From Betaproteobacteria bacterium (GTDB lineage: Bacteria > Pseudomonadota > Gammaproteobacteria > Burkholderiales > Burkholderiaceae_C), in assembly GCA_009921465.1 (NCBI GenBank), contig RFXS01000004.1:1-38636 (forward strand): a DNA stretch of 38,636 bases, in the 5' to 3' direction. This document shows, one piece after another, positions 34,646-38,636 of this stretch. The first letter of the stretch is position 1. Every line of letters begins with the position of its first letter. The translations under genes and the position numbers were made by a program. The notes under the pieces are model-generated. The model was given only the letters and a program-made list of their open reading frames with translations. It did no database searches and was not told the DNA's origin.

Positions 34646-35293
34646 TCAGGGTCTGAGCACTTCTGCGCCAGCGGGTGGGCTGAACTGAAAGCCCGATGGC
34701 CCCAAGCCTGATGGATTGGTTTCGATGCGATCAAAGACCAACACCGAACGCTGGCCCATGGCGTCAGCCATCTCCAAGCGCGCCAACTGCACAAGCGGTC
34801 CTTGCACCCGCAACCCCAAGCGCATGACCTGCATGCTCGCATCTTTGGACACCGGTGTGGCCTGCACCCACTGCAAACCGTCTAAATCGGGCAGGGACTG
34901 GAGTTGAAAATCTTTCTGCAAAGCGCTCACATCGCTGGCCATGGCAATCACCGCCACCGGCGTGGCACCCAGGGCTTGCCCTTGCGCTCGGGAAGTGGCT
35001 TGTTTGAGCTCGGCGTCGTAAATCCAAAGCGTTTTGCCATCGGCCACGATGGATTGGGCAAACGGCTTTTGGTAGTCCAGCCTGAAATACTGCGGACGCA
35101 TGAACGCAAAAGAACCCGTTGATGGCTTGGTGCGCGGTGCTTGACCTGACTTGGCCGGCAGGGTCACGGTTTGGACAAAATCAGCCCGCCCACTGCGGGT
35201 GTTTTTCAAGAAAATTCCCAAGCTGTCCAAGGCGTCGGCTTGCACCGAGGCGCAAGCGGCCCACCAAGCCATCAGCAACAGGGCTTGGCGCAT
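34646..35293 (-). CDS. lolA: outer membrane lipoprotein chaperone LolA
   Basis: Periplasmic carrier that takes lipoproteins from the LolCDE complex to LolB at the outer membrane. The 215 residues start with a signal peptide (RQALLLMAWWAACASVQA, cleavage near residue 20). They continue with the family pattern RADFVQTV, the FAFMRPQYFRLDYQKPFAQSIVADGKTLWIYDAELKQAT region (about 68-106) and a C-terminal FDRIETNPSGL. It starts one base after the ftsK stop. The ftsK-lolA-rarA order is common in Burkholderiales, which supports the assignment. Confidence 0.94.
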   Translation of the reverse strand: MRQALLLMAWWAACASVQADALDSLGIFLKNTRSGRADFVQTVTLPAKSGQAPRTKPSTGSFAFMRPQYFRLDYQKPFAQSIVADGKTLWIYDAELKQATSRAQGQALGATPVAVIAMASDVSALQKDFQLQSLPDLDGLQWVQATPVSKDASMQVMRLGLRVQGPLVQLARLEMADAMGQRSVLVFDRIETNPSGLGPSGFQFSPPAGAEVLRP

Positions 35294-35294
35294 C

Positions 35295-37619
35295 TCATTG
35301 GGCCCGACTGGGCACCAAAATTTCGCGCTGGCCGCTGGTGCTCATGGCGCTGACCAAGCCGGCTTTTTCCATGTCCTCGACCAACCGGGCGGCGCGGTTA
35401 TAGCCAATTTTCAAGTGACGTTGCACCAAGGAAATGCTGGCTTTGCGGTTCTTTAAAACTATCTCAACCGCTTGGTCATACAGCGGGTCTTTTTCGCCAC
35501 CGGCTGCACCCAGGCCGTCCAGGTCAAGCTCTGAACCATCGACGGTGCCGCCTTCGAGCAGACCCTCGATGTAATTGGGCTCACCTTGGGTTTTGAGGTA
35601 ACTGACCACCCGGTGCACCTCTTCGTCGCTGACAAAAGCCCCATGCACACGGATGGGCAAACCCGTGCCGCTGGGCATGTAAAGCATGTCGCCCATGCCC
35701 AGCAAAGCTTCGGCACCCATTTGGTCCAAGATGGTTCGGCTGTCGATCTTGCTGCTGACTTGAAAGGCAATGCGGGTCGGGATGTTGGCCTTGATGAGGC
35801 CTGTGATCACGTCCACGCTGGGGCGCTGGGTGGCCAAGATGAGGTGGATGCCCGCGGCACGCGCTTTTTGGGCCAAGCGGGCGATCAGCTCTTCGATTTT
35901 TTTGCCCACCACCATCATCAGGTCGGCCAACTCGTCAATCACCACCACGATGTGGGGCAACCGCTCCAAGGGTTCAGGCGCATCGGGCGTCAAACTGAAG
36001 GGGTTGGCAATGTGCTCTTCACGCGCTGAGGCCTCGTCAATTTTGGTGTTGTAACCGGCCAAGTTGCGCACACCCATTTTGCTCATCAGTTTGTAGCGGC
36101 GCTCCATTTCGGCCACGCACCAGGTCAGCCCATGGGCGGCTTGCCGCATATCGGTCACCACGGGCGCGAGCAAATGGGGAATGCCCTCGTAGACCGACAT
36201 TTCCAACATCTTGGGGTCGATCATCAAGAGACGCACGTCACGCGCTTCGGCTTTATAAAGCAAGGACAAAATCATGGCATTGATGCCCACCGATTTGCCC
36301 GAACCCGTGGTGCCAGCCACCAGCACGTGGGGCATCTTGGCCAGGTCGGCCACGATGGGGTTGCCCACAATGTCCTTGCCCAGGCCCATGGTGAGCAAGG
36401 ATTTGGCCTCGTTGTAAACCTGCGAACCCAAAATTTCGCTCAGTTTGATGGTTTGCCGCCGGGCGTTGGGCAGCTCCAAAGCCATGAAGTTTTTACCCGG
36501 AATGGTCTCGACCACACGGATGGAGACCAAGCTCAGCGAGCGGGCCAAGTCTTTGGCCAAGCCCACCACCTGCGAGCCTTTCACGCCGGTGGCCGGTTCG
36601 ATTTCGTAGCGGGTGATCACCGGGCCGGGGGCGGCAGCGACCACACGCACCTCGACACCAAAATCTTTTAACCGCTTTTCGATCATGCGGCTGGTCATCT
36701 CCATGGTTTCGCTCGACACCGTGTCTTGGCGCGCCAGCTCGCCGTCGAGCAAGTCCACCTGGGGCAGGCGACTGTCGGGCATTTCATTGAACAAGGGGCG
36801 TTGTCGCTCTTTGGCCACCCGGGTGCTTTTGGGCACGTCGAGCACCACCGGCTCAATCGTGACCGCAGAGGCATGCACATCTTCGATTTCTGGGCGTGAT
36901 TCGGTGGTCATTTCATCGCGCTCGCGGGCCGCTGCCTGGCCCAAGGCAAGGTCTTGCGCCAATTCGCGCTTTTCACGCCAAGAGGCCACAAAACCGTCCA
37001 TGCCCGCGCCAATGTCTTGCGCCACTTGGACCCAAGAAAAACGAAACACCCAAGACAGCCCCACCAACATCAAGGCAATGTAGACCAAGCCTGCACCATT
37101 GAAACCCAACCAATGCTCGCTCAAGGGACCGATGAAGTAACCCACCACGCCCCCGCTGATGTGGCCAGCGAGGTACTCCTCAAACCGGTACAGGCGACTC
37201 CACTCCAGCGCAGCGCTCGACAACAACAACATGACCAAGCCGCACCAAAAGGCCATCTTGCTGTGGCGCCACTGAACGATCGGCACAGGCTGAGTGCGCT
37301 CTTGGAACCGATCTCGCAGCGCCCGCACCCACACCGACAGGGCCGCGCCATATGCCCACCAGACCGAATAACCCAAGATGAAAAATCCGATATCGCTGAT
37401 CAATGCGCCCAACCGACCGGCGGCATTGCGCGCCGTGGCGCCATCCCCCGATGTGGTCCACGCCGAGTCAACCGGGTGGTGAGAAACCAAGGCCAACAGC
37501 CAAAAGGCCAAAAACAAAAAACCCGCCGTCAGCGCCATTTCTTGCGCAAAACGCCGCCAGCCCGTTGGTTCGGACGCGGGGTCGGTGTCGGCATTGAGGG
37601 TATTGATCGAGTAGGTCAT
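35295..37619 (-). CDS. ftsK: DNA translocase FtsK
   Basis: Septum-located DNA pump that clears chromosome ends during division and activates XerCD at dif. The 774 residues have four N-terminal membrane helices (about 25-50, 75-100, 120-140 and 175-195), a short linker and the motor. Walker A is [10 protein letters not shown] (near 428-437), Walker B LLMIDPK. The C-terminal gamma winged-helix domain, which reads KOPS sequences, is [36 protein letters not shown]. The linker is far shorter than in E. coli FtsK, as is usual outside enterics. It is divergent from trxB across 121 bases. Confidence 0.96.
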   Translation of the reverse strand: MTYSINTLNADTDPASEPTGWRRFAQEMALTAGFLFLAFWLLALVSHHPVDSAWTTSGDGATARNAAGRLGALISDIGFFILGYSVWWAYGAALSVWVRALRDRFQERTQPVPIVQWRHSKMAFWCGLVMLLLSSAALEWSRLYRFEEYLAGHISGGVVGYFIGPLSEHWLGFNGAGLVYIALMLVGLSWVFRFSWVQVAQDIGAGMDGFVASWREKRELAQDLALGQAAARERDEMTTESRPEIEDVHASAVTIEPVVLDVPKSTRVAKERQRPLFNEMPDSRLPQVDLLDGELARQDTVSSETMEMTSRMIEKRLKDFGVEVRVVAAAPGPVITRYEIEPATGVKGSQVVGLAKDLARSLSLVSIRVVETIPGKNFMALELPNARRQTIKLSEILGSQVYNEAKSLLTMGLGKDIVGNPIVADLAKMPHVLVAGTTGSGKSVGINAMILSLLYKAEARDVRLLMIDPKMLEMSVYEGIPHLLAPVVTDMRQAAHGLTWCVAEMERRYKLMSKMGVRNLAGYNTKIDEASAREEHIANPFSLTPDAPEPLERLPHIVVVIDELADLMMVVGKKIEELIARLAQKARAAGIHLILATQRPSVDVITGLIKANIPTRIAFQVSSKIDSRTILDQMGAEALLGMGDMLYMPSGTGLPIRVHGAFVSDEEVHRVVSYLKTQGEPNYIEGLLEGGTVDGSELDLDGLGAAGGEKDPLYDQAVEIVLKNRKASISLVQRHLKIGYNRAARLVEDMEKAGLVSAMSTSGQREILVPSRAQ

Positions 37620-37690
37620 GGCGAAAACCGCAAGCTTACCCCAGGCGGTGGCCTGAATGCCCGCAAAAATACGGGAAAACCCACCCTTCT

Positions 37691-37696
37691 TACAAT
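37691..37696 (+). promoter_or_regulatory. possible -10 element for trxB
   Basis: TACAAT lies 45 bases before the trxB ATG in the divergent ftsK-trxB gap; no good -35 hexamer is seen at 17 bases. The remaining gap sequence holds no clear palindrome. Confidence 0.35.
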
Positions 37697-37728
37697 ATCA
37701 ACTGTTTCAAACCCCTGCGCTGCATTAA

Positions 37729-38636
<908 letters not shown>

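Noticed and set aside
34624-34842. Upstream extension of rarA
   Set aside because: Overlaps lolA coding sequence in another frame; RarA homology starts at the ATG at 34623.

Overview
This window looks like the chromosome of a betaproteobacterium of the order Burkholderiales, most likely Comamonadaceae. The evidence is the moderately high G+C content, three Bug-type (TctC-like) periplasmic binding proteins, the ftsK-lolA-rarA block divergent from trxB, and close familiarity of the housekeeping proteins. This placement is inference from protein families; no rRNA is present. Coding density is high. No gap between genes exceeds about 270 bases, and I see no transposase, phage gene or CRISPR array.

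Layout. (1) 1-2997: tRNA-Ser(UGA) at the left edge, then a complete TRAP transporter operon dctP-dctQ-dctM. (2) 8051-3019, minus strand: a tightly packed six-gene run of rubrerythrin, a cysteine-rich Fe-S (CCG-domain) protein, a DUF3501 protein, YaaA, an alpha/beta hydrolase and QueF. The first four look like a peroxide-defence module, preceded by inverted repeats. (3) 8324-11426: a VOC-family protein coupled to an aromatic-type FAD monooxygenase behind a good sigma70-like promoter, then a DsbA/FrnE-family oxidoreductase. (4) 11566-17154: valS and galU on plus, facing cysM-Nudix-tusA on minus. The 5' end of cysM is missing and replaced directly by a tRNA-Leu(CAA) gene with its own terminator. 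(5) 17225-28746: an accessory catabolic zone with two old-yellow-enzyme-family proteins (one trimethylamine-dehydrogenase/FadH-like, one YqjM/XenA-like), a YecD-like isochorismatase-fold protein, a FAD dehydrogenase, a ferredoxin-NAD(P)H reductase fusion and three Bug proteins. It also holds a LON-domain protein, a PagP-like barrel candidate and a YeeZ-like SDR protein. (6) 33166-28797, minus: livHMGF branched-chain-type ABC transporter without a binding protein, coupled to a PhyH-type dioxygenase. (7) 33319-38636: rarA, lolA, ftsK (minus) and divergent trxB, cut by the window end.

The most interesting unexplained unit is the rubrerythrin/Fe-S/DUF3501/YaaA run. The rubrerythrin has no rubredoxin domain, so the neighbouring multi-cluster Fe-S protein is a natural candidate electron donor. 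The most striking structural anomaly is the tRNA-Leu/cysM junction. No recognisable transcription-factor gene occurs anywhere in the window, although several operator-like palindromes do.
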